Below, piece by piece: positions 33,888-42,187 of a DNA stretch of 64,000 nt; the first letter of the stretch is position 1, and every line of letters begins with the position of its first letter. The DNA is taken from contig NZ_QXFN01000003.1 in the NCBI RefSeq assembly GCF_004886325.1, positions 682,001 through 746,000 on the forward strand. Reading direction: 5' to 3'. A program made the position numbers and the translations under genes. The notes under the pieces were generated by a model. The model was not told the origin of the DNA. It saw nothing but the letters and a program-made list of their open reading frames with translations, and did not search any database. Source of the DNA: Cellulomonas telluris. Lineage in GTDB: Bacteria > Actinomycetota > Actinomycetes > Actinomycetales > Cellulomonadaceae.

Positions 33888-34808
33888 TCAGCCGAGCCAG
33901 CCCCGCCCGCGGCGCGCCCGCTCGATCGCCACGAGGCCCTCCCGCTCGGCGGCGTCGGCCGCCACCTGCGCCAGGGCGTGCAGCCGCCCGTAGGTGAACG
34001 CGTTCTCCCCGTCGAGGTGCGCCTGCATCGCCACGCTGCGCAACGACGCCTGGCGGACCCGCGCGTCGTGCTGGTCCCCGAGCGCCGCCTGCACGGCCTG
34101 GGCCCGGCGCGCCGAGCGCCGGGCGGGGGAGCCGACGGCGGACGCCGCGACCTCGCTCGCGTACCGGGCACGGCGGGCGTCCTTGCGGGCGGCGTGCAGC
34201 GCCTCGTCGCGGCCGGGACCGGGCGCCAGCGCGGTCGCCCGGTCCACGGCGGCGTCGAACCGGCGCCACGCCCGGGCGGCACGACGGGGGAGCAGGCGTT
34301 CGGCCGGCTGGTCGGCGCGCGGCCCCGCCGGCAGGTCCTCCGCCAGGGCGGCCAGCGCGGCGAGCAGGCGCCGGTGCTCGCCGGAGGCCAGGTGGGCGTG
34401 CAGGTGCTCGAGCGCGGCGGTGCGAGCGGCCCGGCGGTCGTCGTCGACGCGCCGGCGGACCGGACCCACGACCAGCTCCGCCGGCTCCGCGTCGAGCAGG
34501 CGCAGCAGCGCGGCGCGCTCGACGTCCGGGTCCCGCACCTCCCCGAGCAGCCGGCCGAGCGTGCGCAGCTGCGTCCGCAGCGGCGCGACGCGCTCCCGGT
34601 CGAGCACCGGGTCGAACACGCCGAGCGCGGCGCGCAGGCGCCGGGTCGCCACCCGGGCGTCGTGCACGGCGTCGTCGTCGCCGTCCTCGAGGCCCGGCCC
34701 GGCGGCGACCAGCGCCGCGACGCCTGCGGCGACGGCGGCGCGCACGTGCTCGCGCGCGGTGCCGTCGCGTGGCTCGACGGGGGCGTGCGCGAGCTCGGGC
34801 GCGCTCAC
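33888..34808 (-). CDS. CHAD domain protein
   Basis: This is a 306-residue stand-alone CHAD (conserved histidine alpha-helical) domain. The first bundle has DDAVHDARVATRRLRAALGV, with the conserved H and the basic R..R..R face. The second has DEALHAARKDARRARYASEV and LGDQHDARVRQASLR. These basic residues bind polyphosphate in characterised members. The GTG start overlaps the stop of the upstream glutathionyl-reductase-like gene by 4 bases, so the two are translated together. A CYTH-only gene elsewhere in the window (27574) supplies the domain usually fused to CHAD. Confidence 0.92.
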   Translation of the reverse strand: MSAPELAHAPVEPRDGTAREHVRAAVAAGVAALVAAGPGLEDGDDDAVHDARVATRRLRAALGVFDPVLDRERVAPLRTQLRTLGRLLGEVRDPDVERAALLRLLDAEPAELVVGPVRRRVDDDRRAARTAALEHLHAHLASGEHRRLLAALAALAEDLPAGPRADQPAERLLPRRAARAWRRFDAAVDRATALAPGPGRDEALHAARKDARRARYASEVAASAVGSPARRSARRAQAVQAALGDQHDARVRQASLRSVAMQAHLDGENAFTYGRLHALAQVAADAAEREGLVAIERARRGRGWLG

Positions 34809-35902
34809 TCCCCGGCCTCGTCGTCGCCCGCCGGACCGTGCCCCGCGGGCACGCGCTCCCCCTGGCGCACCGGCCCGGGCGGCGTCCCGTCGCCGAACGG
34901 GCGGCCGCCGAGCGCCTCGCGCCCGTGCGGCGTCAGCCAGCCGGCCAGGAGCGGACCACGGGGCACGATGCCCGACGGGTTGATGTCCCGGTGCACCTCG
35001 TAGTAGTGCTGCTTGACGTGGACGAAGTCCACCGTGTCGCCGAAGCCGGGCGTCTGGAACAGGTCGCGCGCGTAGGCCCACAGCACCGGCATCTCGGTGA
35101 GCTTCGACCGGTTGCACTTGAAGTGGCCGTGGTACACGGCGTCGAACCGCACGAGGGTCGTGAACAGCCGCACGTCGGCCTCCGTGATGGTGTCGCCCAC
35201 CAGGTACCGGCGGTCCGCGAGGCGTTCGCTCAGCCAGTCGAGTCCGGCGAACAGGCGGTCGTAGGCGCGCTCGTACGAGCGCTGCGAGCCGGCGAACCCG
35301 CACCGGTACACGCCGTTGTTCACCTCGGTGTAGACGCGCTGCGCCACCTCGTCGATCTCGTCCCGGAGCGCGTCGGGGTAGAGGTCCGGCGCCCCCGGGC
35401 GGTGGTGCGCCGTCCACTCGGTCTCCAGGTCGAGCGTCATCCGCGCGAAGTCGTTCGTCACGACCATCCCCGACGGCACGTCGACGATCGCCGGGACCGT
35501 GATGCCACGCGGGTACTCCGGGTCGCGGCGCAGGTAGGCGTCGCGGATGCGCGGGATGCCCAGCACCGGGTCCACCCCGCCGGGGTCGAGGTCGAAGGTC
35601 CAGGACCGCTCGTCGTGCGTCGGGCCGCACACGCCCATCGAGAGCGCGTCCTCCAGGCCCAGCAGGCGCCGCACGATCACGGCGCGGCTGGCCCACGGGC
35701 ACGCCCGGGACACCACGAGCCGGTACCGCCCCGGCTGGACGGGCCACCCGTCGCGCCCGTCCGCGGTGATCCGGGTGGTGATGTACCGGGTGTCGCGGTC
35801 GTAGTCCGCGCCGGGGGTGACGTACACGCCCGGACGGTCGTGCGCGGCCGTGCCCGGCACGTCGGTGCCGGCCGAGGGGGCGGAGGTCGTCGTGTCGTCC
35901 AC
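34805..35902 (-). CDS. Glutathione S-transferase family protein (YqjG/Ecm4-like hydroquinone reductase)
   Basis: This 365-residue protein has the thioredoxin-fold active site VSRACPWASRAVIVRRLLG, where Cys-Pro-Trp is diagnostic of the YqjG/Ecm4 glutathionyl-hydroquinone reductases. It also shows the conserved GVCGPTHDERSWTF, TVPAIVDVPSGMVVTNDFA and the helical C-terminal domain with FKCNRSKLTEMPVLWAYARD. Actinobacteria generally make mycothiol in place of glutathione, so the thiol partner may differ (inference). The start is a GTG with CATGAT 6 bases upstream. A low-complexity tail of about 30 residues ends the protein, whose stop overlaps the CHAD start. Confidence 0.9.
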   Translation of the reverse strand: MDDTTTSAPSAGTDVPGTAAHDRPGVYVTPGADYDRDTRYITTRITADGRDGWPVQPGRYRLVVSRACPWASRAVIVRRLLGLEDALSMGVCGPTHDERSWTFDLDPGGVDPVLGIPRIRDAYLRRDPEYPRGITVPAIVDVPSGMVVTNDFARMTLDLETEWTAHHRPGAPDLYPDALRDEIDEVAQRVYTEVNNGVYRCGFAGSQRSYERAYDRLFAGLDWLSERLADRRYLVGDTITEADVRLFTTLVRFDAVYHGHFKCNRSKLTEMPVLWAYARDLFQTPGFGDTVDFVHVKQHYYEVHRDINPSGIVPRGPLLAGWLTPHGREALGGRPFGDGTPPGPVRQGERVPAGHGPAGDDEAGE

Positions 35903-36070
35903 CCGCCGATCATGCCGCGCGTCCGGCCCGCCCGCAGGGGAGCCGTGACCAGCGCGCCTGCGCCCGCCGACGGGTCCGCCTACAGTGGCTGGGCGTCGGC
36001 CCGACGCCGGCCGCGGCCGGTGGCCGTGCGAGCAGCGGCACTGCCGCCCGACGACCCGGGAGGGGACCGC

Positions 36071-37885
36071 GTGCAGCCGGCCCGACCTCAGCCGACCGAC
36101 CGCCCCCGCACCGCCCGGCACGCCCGGCGGGTGGCCGCCGCCGCGCTCGCGGGCGTGCTCGCGCTCCTCGCGGCGTGCACGGACGGGACGCCGGACGGGT
36201 CGGGACGGACGGACGCGGCGACCTCGTCGCCCTCCCCGACGCCCACGGCCGCGACGCTGCAGGCCTCCCCGCCCCCCGCGACCGTGACCGACGACGACGC
36301 GGCCGTCGCGGCCGTGCAGACGTCGGCCGCGCTGTTCGCGTCCGCACCGGTCGTCGTGCTCGCGGACGCCGCAGACGTGCCGGGCCAGCTCACGGCCGCC
36401 ACGGCGGCCGTCGCCGTCGGGGCACCCGTGCTGCTCACCGGCGCCGGTGCCGACGTCGCGGCGGAGGTGGAGCGGCTCGAGCCGCGGGCCGCGCTGGTCG
36501 TGGGCGGGGCCGACGCCACCGTCCTGCCCGACGACGTCGACGCCGTCCCGCTGCCCGCCGGCGCGGACGCCGACGCCCTCGCGGACGTCACCGGGCGTCC
36601 CGTGGGTGCCGACACGCCCGTCGCCGCCGGCGGGGAGGCCGCCGCCGTGCGCGCGCTCGCCCCGGGGGACGTGGCGGTGCTGCGAGCGGAGGCGGCCGGC
36701 GAGGCGCCGGCCGACGGCGGGTCCGGTGACACGGCCACGCCCGCGCCCAGCGGGTCCGCCACCACGCCCGCACCGACCAGTCGGGACGACGGCGACGAGG
36801 ACGCGCAGGCGCCCGCCCGGCTGCCGGCCACCGCGTCCCCGGCGCCCGGCCCGGCCGTCCTCGGCCTCGTCGCGGGCCCGCAGCCGCTCGCGGCGCTCGC
36901 GACCCTGCGCGCCGCGGGCGCCGGCGTCCTCGACGCGCCCGGGGCGGACCCCCGCGCGACGGCGGCGTCCGTCGAGCAGGTCGCGCAGGCGAAGCCGGCC
37001 GCCGTCGTCGCGCTGGGCGCGGCGTTCGGGCCGGCCGACCGCCTGGCGCAGCGCGTCGCGACGGCGGCCACGGGCGTGCAGCTGCCCGGCGGCGGCCAGC
37101 TCGTGTTCCCCGCGGCCGAGGGGCAGCCCGGCAAGAAGTACGTCGCCCTGTACGGGACGCCCGGCTCCTCGGCGCTGGGCGTCCTCGGCGAGCAGGACGT
37201 GCCCGCCACGCTCGCCCGCGCGGAGCAGCACGCGGCGCCGTACCGCACGCTGACGACCGACACCGTGGTGCCGATGGTCGAGATCATCGCGACGATCGCG
37301 TCCGCGGGCGCCGGTGACGACGGCGACTACTCCGCCGAGCGCCCCGTGGAGGACCTGCGTCCGCTCGTCGAGGCCGCGGGCGCGGCCGGCACGTACGTCG
37401 TCCTGGACCTGCAGCCCGGGCGGACGGACTTCGTCACGCAGGCCCAGCGCTACGCGGACCTGCTCGCGATGCCGCACGTGGGGCTCGCGCTCGACCCCGA
37501 GTGGCGGCTCGCCCCGGACCAGGTGCACCTGCGCCAGATCGGGTCGGTGGGCGTCGACGAGGTCAACGCGACGGCCGCCTGGCTCGCGCAGTTCACCCGG
37601 GAGCGCGGACTTCCGCAGAAGATGTTCGTGCTGCACCAGTTCCAGCTGCGCATGATCGGCGAGCGGGAGCGGCTGGACACGTCGCACGACGAGCTCGCGA
37701 CGGTCATCCACGTGGACGGCCAGGGCGGGCAGCCGGCGAAGGCGGGCACGTGGGCGACGCTGCGCGCCGGCGCCCCGCCGGTGCACTGGGGCTGGAAGAA
37801 CTTCTACGACGAGGACACGCCCATGCTCGACCCGGTGCAGACGTACCAGGTGCAGCCCGTCCCGGACCTCGTCACCTACCAGTGA
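36071..37885 (+). CDS. Putative cell-wall-associated lipoprotein of unknown function
   Basis: This 604-residue exported lipoprotein has the lipobox LALLAACTDG near residue 37, followed by a Ser/Pro/Thr-rich linker. From about 80 to 190 it resembles the cell-wall-binding repeat fold: APVVVLADAADVPGQLTAAT, APVLLTGAG and RAALVVGGADATVLPDDV. A second Pro/Ala/Thr-rich linker lies near 220-260. The C-terminal domain, from about 350, contains RTLTTDTVVPMVEIIATIAS, YVVLDLQPGRTDFVTQAQRY, VGLALDPEWRLAPDQVHLRQ and KMFVLHQFQLRMI, with a barrel-like pattern of strands and acidic residues that could be a glycosidase or metal-binding domain. I do not recognise the family with certainty. GGGAGGGGACC precedes the GTG. 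Confidence 0.85.
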   Translation: MQPARPQPTDRPRTARHARRVAAAALAGVLALLAACTDGTPDGSGRTDAATSSPSPTPTAATLQASPPPATVTDDDAAVAAVQTSAALFASAPVVVLADAADVPGQLTAATAAVAVGAPVLLTGAGADVAAEVERLEPRAALVVGGADATVLPDDVDAVPLPAGADADALADVTGRPVGADTPVAAGGEAAAVRALAPGDVAVLRAEAAGEAPADGGSGDTATPAPSGSATTPAPTSRDDGDEDAQAPARLPATASPAPGPAVLGLVAGPQPLAALATLRAAGAGVLDAPGADPRATAASVEQVAQAKPAAVVALGAAFGPADRLAQRVATAATGVQLPGGGQLVFPAAEGQPGKKYVALYGTPGSSALGVLGEQDVPATLARAEQHAAPYRTLTTDTVVPMVEIIATIASAGAGDDGDYSAERPVEDLRPLVEAAGAAGTYVVLDLQPGRTDFVTQAQRYADLLAMPHVGLALDPEWRLAPDQVHLRQIGSVGVDEVNATAAWLAQFTRERGLPQKMFVLHQFQLRMIGERERLDTSHDELATVIHVDGQGGQPAKAGTWATLRAGAPPVHWGWKNFYDEDTPMLDPVQTYQVQPVPDLVTYQ

Positions 37886-37957
37886 CGGACCGGGCCGGCC
37901 GGCGTCGCCGCGTCGTCGGCGTGCGTGCCCCCGCGCGACGCGCCTAGCGTGGCGGGC

Positions 37958-38794
37958 ATGACGGTCCCCACGCGCACCCTCCTCGACGGCCTCGAGCTGC
38001 CGGTCATCGGCTTCGGCACCTACCCGCTCAAGGGGCACGACGGCGTGGAGGCGGTGCGCTCCGCGATCGACGTCGGCTACCGGCTCATCGACACGGCGTA
38101 CAACTACGAGAACGAGGGGTCGGTCGGCGAGGCGGTGCGCCGCAGCGGCGTGCCGCGCGACGAGCTCGTCCTGTCCTCGAAGCTGCCCGGGCGCTACCAC
38201 CGGCACGACGACGCCGTGCGTGCCGTGCACGAGTCGCTGTTCCGCGCGCACCTCGACCACTGGGACCTCTACCTGATCCACTGGCCGAACCCGAAGCAGG
38301 GGCTGTTCGTCGAGGCGTTCGCGACCCTGCTCGAGCTGCAGCAGGCCGGGCTGATCCGCTCCGTCGGGGTGTCGAACTTCCTGCCGGAGCACCTGCACGC
38401 GCTGCTCGACGCGACGGGCCGGGTGCCGAGCGTGAACCAGGTGGAGCTGCACCCGTACTTCGTGCAGCGCGAGCAGCGCGCGGCGGACGAGACGCTCGGC
38501 GTCGTCACGGAGGCGTGGAGCCCGCTCGGCCGCGGCTCGGACGTGCTCGAGGACCCCACAGTCGTGGACATCGCGCGGGCGCACGGCGTCGGACCGGGCG
38601 AGGTGATCCTGCGCTGGGTGACGCAGCTCGGCGCGGTGCCGCTGCCCAAGGCGGCGGACCCCGAGCGGCAGCGGCGCAACCTCGGGGTGCTGTCGTTCAC
38701 GCTCTCCGACGACGAGGTCGCCGCGATCACCGCGCTGGACCGGCCGGACGGGCGCCTGCAGGACCAGGACCCGGCGGAGTACGAGGAGTTCTGA
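37958..38794 (+). CDS. Aldo/keto reductase (2,5-diketo-D-gluconate reductase type)
   Basis: This 278-residue NADPH-dependent carbonyl reductase has the catalytic tetrad in place. Asp and Tyr lie in YRLIDTAYNYENEGSVGEAV, Lys in LVLSSKLPGR, and His in WDLYLIHWPNP. The nucleotide-binding segment near the end is AVPLPKAADPERQRRNLGVL, typical of AKR5-like DkgA/DkgB proteins. Substrates are sugar-derived or aliphatic ketones and aldehydes. The physiological one is unknown. TAGCGT at 37945-37950 lies 7 bases before the ATG. Confidence 0.94.
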   Translation: MTVPTRTLLDGLELPVIGFGTYPLKGHDGVEAVRSAIDVGYRLIDTAYNYENEGSVGEAVRRSGVPRDELVLSSKLPGRYHRHDDAVRAVHESLFRAHLDHWDLYLIHWPNPKQGLFVEAFATLLELQQAGLIRSVGVSNFLPEHLHALLDATGRVPSVNQVELHPYFVQREQRAADETLGVVTEAWSPLGRGSDVLEDPTVVDIARAHGVGPGEVILRWVTQLGAVPLPKAADPERQRRNLGVLSFTLSDDEVAAITALDRPDGRLQDQDPAEYEEF

Positions 38795-38887
38795 GGCCCG
38801 TCCGCCGTCGTCCGTACCCCGGGAGCGCTCCGCGGGTGCCACGATGACGCGGCGCGTGCGAGCGCGCCCCCGACCGGAGGAGTACCG

Positions 38888-39664
38888 ATGACCGCACCCG
38901 TCCGCATCGGCGTCCAGCTGCAGCCGCAGCACGCCGACTACGCCCAGATCCGCGACGCCGTCCTGCGCGCCGAGGACCTCGGGGTCGACGTGATCTTCAA
39001 CTGGGACCACTTCTTCCCCCTGAGCGGCGACCCCGACGGCAAGCACTTCGAGTGCTGGACGATGCTCGGCGCGTGGGCGGAGCAGACGAGCCGCGTCGAG
39101 ATCGGCGCGCTCGTCACGTGCAACTCGTACCGCAACCCCGACCTGCTCGCGGACATGGCCCGCACGGTCGACCACATCAGCGGGGGCCGGCTGATCCTGG
39201 GCATCGGCGCGGGGTGGTTCGAGCGCGACTACACCGAGTACGGGTACGAGTTCGGCACGGCCGGCACGCGCATCGCCGACCTCGCCGAGGCGATGCCGCG
39301 CATCCGGGCGCGGTGGGCCGCGATGAACCCGGCACCGACCCGCGAGATCCCGGTCATGATCGGCGGGGGCGGCGAGCGCAAGACGCTGCGGGTCGTCGCC
39401 GAGCACGCCGACATCTGGCACACGTTCGGCGACGTGGAGACGCTGCGGCGCAAGAGCGGGATCCTCGACGAGCACGGCGCGGCCGTCGGCCGGGACACGG
39501 CGTCCCTGGTGACGCGCTCGATCGGCGTTGACGGGTCGGACCCCGAGGACGTCGCCGACGAGCTGCTCGCGGCGGGCGTGCGCCTGTTCACGTGCAGCGC
39601 CGGCGGACCGGACTACGACCTCACGCGCGCCGAGAAGTGGGTCCGCTGGCGGGACTCTCTCTGA
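38888..39664 (+). CDS. LLM-class F420-dependent oxidoreductase
   Basis: This is a 258-residue TIM-barrel luciferase-like protein. Its start, RIGVQLQPQHADYAQIRDAV, leads to the signatures VDVIFNWDHFFPLSGDPDGK, VEIGALVTCNSYRNPDLLAD and RLILGIGAGWFERDYTEYGY, which mark the F420-dependent TIGR03560-like subgroup. It uses coenzyme F420 (or FMN) for hydride transfer to an unknown substrate. Good GGAGGAG spacing supports the ATG. Its 3' end overlaps the convergent SRPBCC gene by 44 bases. Confidence 0.93.
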   Translation: MTAPVRIGVQLQPQHADYAQIRDAVLRAEDLGVDVIFNWDHFFPLSGDPDGKHFECWTMLGAWAEQTSRVEIGALVTCNSYRNPDLLADMARTVDHISGGRLILGIGAGWFERDYTEYGYEFGTAGTRIADLAEAMPRIRARWAAMNPAPTREIPVMIGGGGERKTLRVVAEHADIWHTFGDVETLRRKSGILDEHGAAVGRDTASLVTRSIGVDGSDPEDVADELLAAGVRLFTCSAGGPDYDLTRAEKWVRWRDSL

Positions 39665-40127
39665 CCGTCCGGAGGTAGCGGCGCAGCCCGCGCTCGCCCG
39701 CGCGCATCATCGCCGCGTGGGCGAGCGCGAACAGCGGCGCGGCGACCGGGCCGAGCGCGTTCATCCACCGACGCGTCGTGCGCACGCGCCAGGCGATCTC
39801 GACGCGGGTCGTGCCCGGAGCCGGCTCGGTCAGGCGCACGTCGGCCCGCCCGTGCAGGTCCCCGTCGGCGTGCACGACGACGCGCCGCGGCGCGTCCGCG
39901 TCCCCCACCCGCAGGTCGAGCACCAGGGCGTAGCCGACGGGGGAGCGGAACCGCAGCCGCGCCCGCGAGCCCGTCGCGCCGTCGGCGGCGGGGCGCACGT
40001 CGAGCGCCTCCACCCGCGGCCACCAGCGCGGCCAGGTCATGCGCGGGTCGCCCAGGACGTCCCAGCACTCCTGCCGGGACGCGGGCACGTGCCACACCGA
40101 CCTCAGCTCGTAGGGACGCGCCTGCAC
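39621..40127 (-). CDS. SRPBCC family protein (polyketide cyclase/START-like)
   Basis: This is a 168-residue helix-grip protein. The start YELRSVWHVPASRQECWDVL leads to DPRMTWPRWWPRVEALDV. The beta-sheet part includes SRARLRFRSPVGYALVLDLR and TTRVEIAWRVRTTRRWMNAL, and the long C-terminal helix is FALAHAAMMRAGERGLRRYL. The fold holds hydrophobic ligands, and no function is assigned. The GTG start has TATTCT (40140-40135) 7 bases upstream. That hexamer shares two bases with the -10 of the divergent phosphoesterase gene. The last 15 or so codons lie opposite the end of the LLM gene. Confidence 0.87.
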   Translation of the reverse strand: MQARPYELRSVWHVPASRQECWDVLGDPRMTWPRWWPRVEALDVRPAADGATGSRARLRFRSPVGYALVLDLRVGDADAPRRVVVHADGDLHGRADVRLTEPAPGTTRVEIAWRVRTTRRWMNALGPVAAPLFALAHAAMMRAGERGLRRYLRTVRESPASGPTSRRA

Positions 40128-40134
40128 CCGCTCG

Positions 40135-40144
40135 AGAATAGGCT
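40135..40144. promoter_or_regulatory. Bidirectional -10 element
   Basis: The ten bases AGAATAGGCT contain TATTCT for the leftward SRPBCC gene (7 bases from its GTG) and TAGGCT for the rightward phosphoesterase gene (8 bases from its ATG). They share the central TA, so one open complex region could serve both strands. Confidence 0.6.
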
Positions 40145-40152
40145 CGGCACCG

Positions 40153-42069
40153 ATGGACGACCTGCGCAGCGCCCCACCCCGGACGGGGGCACCCGTGGGT
40201 GACGCACCCTGGTGGCGCCGTCCGGTCCGCCTCCGCAGGCCGCGGCCGTCCACCCTCGTGCTGGCCCTGCTCGCGGTCGTCGCGTCCGTCGTCTTCGGCG
40301 TCACGACGGCGTCGGTGCAGGCCTCGCTCGGGCCGCACCTGGCGCGGTACGACGTCACGACGGACAAGACCGTGACGATCGACCTGGGGCCCCTCGGCAC
40401 GCTGCAGATCGACTCGCCGCTGCCGCTGACCCTCGGCGCGCGCGCCACCGTGCAGGAGATCCCCGCCCAGTTCACGGAGCTCGACGAGGCGACGACGCTG
40501 CAGGCGCTCAGCGGGGACCTCGCGTCCTACCTGCAGTTCTTCGGCGGCCCCGAGGCGACCGTGCGGGACGTCGCGACGGCCCTCGCCGCGGACGCCGCCG
40601 AGCGGGCGCTGCTGGCGCTCGCGGTCCTGGTGGCCGTGTGGTGGGCGGTCCGGCTGCTCCTGGGTGCCGCCCGCCGTGCGGAGCTCGCCCGTCGCGCCCG
40701 CCCGTACCGGCGCCCGGCCGTGGCGGCGGCCCTCGCGCTCGTCCTCGGCACGACCGTCCTCACCTCGAGCGTCGCGGCCCCCGACCGGCCCACCACGAGG
40801 ACGCTCTCGTCGGCGGTGTTCGACGGCACGCCGCTGGCAGGCGCGCGTGTCACGGGCCGGCTCGGGGGCGTCATCGACACCTACGGCCGGTACGCCGTGG
40901 ACGCGTGGCGCCAGAACGAGGAGTTCTACGAGCGGGCGGACGACGCCCTCGCGGTGGCGTGGACGCTGTGGGAGGAGGACGCCCGCGCCGCGGCCGACGC
41001 GGAGGCGGGCGACGGGCCCACGGACGGACCCACGGACGCGCCGACGGACGCGGCGACCGACGGCCCCCGCGAGGCGGGGACGGCGCCGGACGCCGGCCAG
41101 GACTCAGCGGCCGGGGTGGCGGCCGGAGGCGAGCCTGCCGCGGAGGGGGCGTCCGCGCGCCCCCTCGCCGACGCGTCCGCGACGGCGGACGACGAGGAGC
41201 CGGTCGACCCGGTCGTCCTCCTCGTCGTCTCCGACCTGCACTGCAACGTGGGGATGGCCCCGCTCGTCGGGTCGCTCGCACGCCTCGCGGACGTGGACGC
41301 CGTGCTCGACGCCGGCGACACCACGATGAACGGCACGTCCGTGGAGCAGTACTGCGTCACGTCGTTCGCGCGTGCCGTGCCGTCCGGGGTGCCGCTCGTG
41401 ACGTCCCCCGGCAACCACGACTCGGCCGAGACGTCGGGCCGGTACGCGCGCGCCGGCGCGACCGTGCTCGGCGGGTCCGTCGTCGACGTCGCGGGCGTGC
41501 GCGTCCTGGGCGACCGCGACCCCGCGGAGACGCGCGTGGGCGGCGGCACGACCACCGCCGCCGACGAGTCCCCGGGGGAGGCCGGCCGCCGGCTCGCCGA
41601 GGTCGCGTGCGACGCCGGGGACGTCGACCTGCTGCTCGTCCACACGCCGACCGTCGGCGACGAGGCGCTGGAGGACGGCTGCGTCCCGGCGCAGGTGTCG
41701 GGCCACTACCACCGGCGGGCGGACCCCGAGCAGGTCGGCGAGGGGATCCGGTACATCAGCTCGAGCACGGCGGGCGCGACGCTCGGCCAGCCGACCGTCG
41801 GCCCGCTGCGCGGCGTCGCCGAGCTGACGCTGCTGCGCTTCGACCCCCGCGACCGCCGCTTCCTCGACTGGCAGGTGGTCCAGGTCGCGCCCGACGCGAC
41901 CGTCCGCGTCCTCGACCGCCGCCCGTGGCCGATGCCGGCGGACGAGACGGAGGACGAGACGGAGGACGAGCCGGGGAGCGGGACCACGTCGCCCGCACCG
42001 GACCCCGGCGACCCGGGGGACGACGGGGCGGCCGGCGCGCCGGGCGAGGGCGACCCCCGGGACGGGTGA
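40153..42069 (+). CDS. Membrane-anchored metallophosphoesterase
   Basis: This 638-residue protein begins with a Trp/Arg-rich N-terminus and membrane helices, STLVLALLAVVASVVFGVTT at about residues 35-54, then two more near 155-180 and 195-215. An acidic Thr/Asp-repeat linker follows at about residues 290-350. The calcineurin-like domain starts near residue 355: VVSDLHCNVGMAPLV, DAVLDAGDTTMNG, TSPGNHDSAETSG, LLLVHTPTVGDEA and QVSGHYHRR. These carry the Asp, His and Asn ligands of the dinuclear metal site. The C-terminal tail is Asp/Glu/Pro-rich with a DETEDETEDEP repeat. Proteins of this architecture act at the outer membrane face on unknown phosphoesters. It is divergent from the SRPBCC gene with overlapping -10 elements. 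Confidence 0.92.
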   Translation: MDDLRSAPPRTGAPVGDAPWWRRPVRLRRPRPSTLVLALLAVVASVVFGVTTASVQASLGPHLARYDVTTDKTVTIDLGPLGTLQIDSPLPLTLGARATVQEIPAQFTELDEATTLQALSGDLASYLQFFGGPEATVRDVATALAADAAERALLALAVLVAVWWAVRLLLGAARRAELARRARPYRRPAVAAALALVLGTTVLTSSVAAPDRPTTRTLSSAVFDGTPLAGARVTGRLGGVIDTYGRYAVDAWRQNEEFYERADDALAVAWTLWEEDARAAADAEAGDGPTDGPTDAPTDAATDGPREAGTAPDAGQDSAAGVAAGGEPAAEGASARPLADASATADDEEPVDPVVLLVVSDLHCNVGMAPLVGSLARLADVDAVLDAGDTTMNGTSVEQYCVTSFARAVPSGVPLVTSPGNHDSAETSGRYARAGATVLGGSVVDVAGVRVLGDRDPAETRVGGGTTTAADESPGEAGRRLAEVACDAGDVDLLLVHTPTVGDEALEDGCVPAQVSGHYHRRADPEQVGEGIRYISSSTAGATLGQPTVGPLRGVAELTLLRFDPRDRRFLDWQVVQVAPDATVRVLDRRPWPMPADETEDETEDEPGSGTTSPAPDPGDPGDDGAAGAPGEGDPRDG

Positions 42070-42187
42070 TCCTCGGCCCCCACCGCACGAGGTGCGGCCA
42101 GGGGCTTGCGCTCACGGCGGCGAGATGTTGGCCTGGGTCTGCGCCGGACGCCGCAGGGGGCGGTGCGACGGCGCGGGGGAGGAACGC

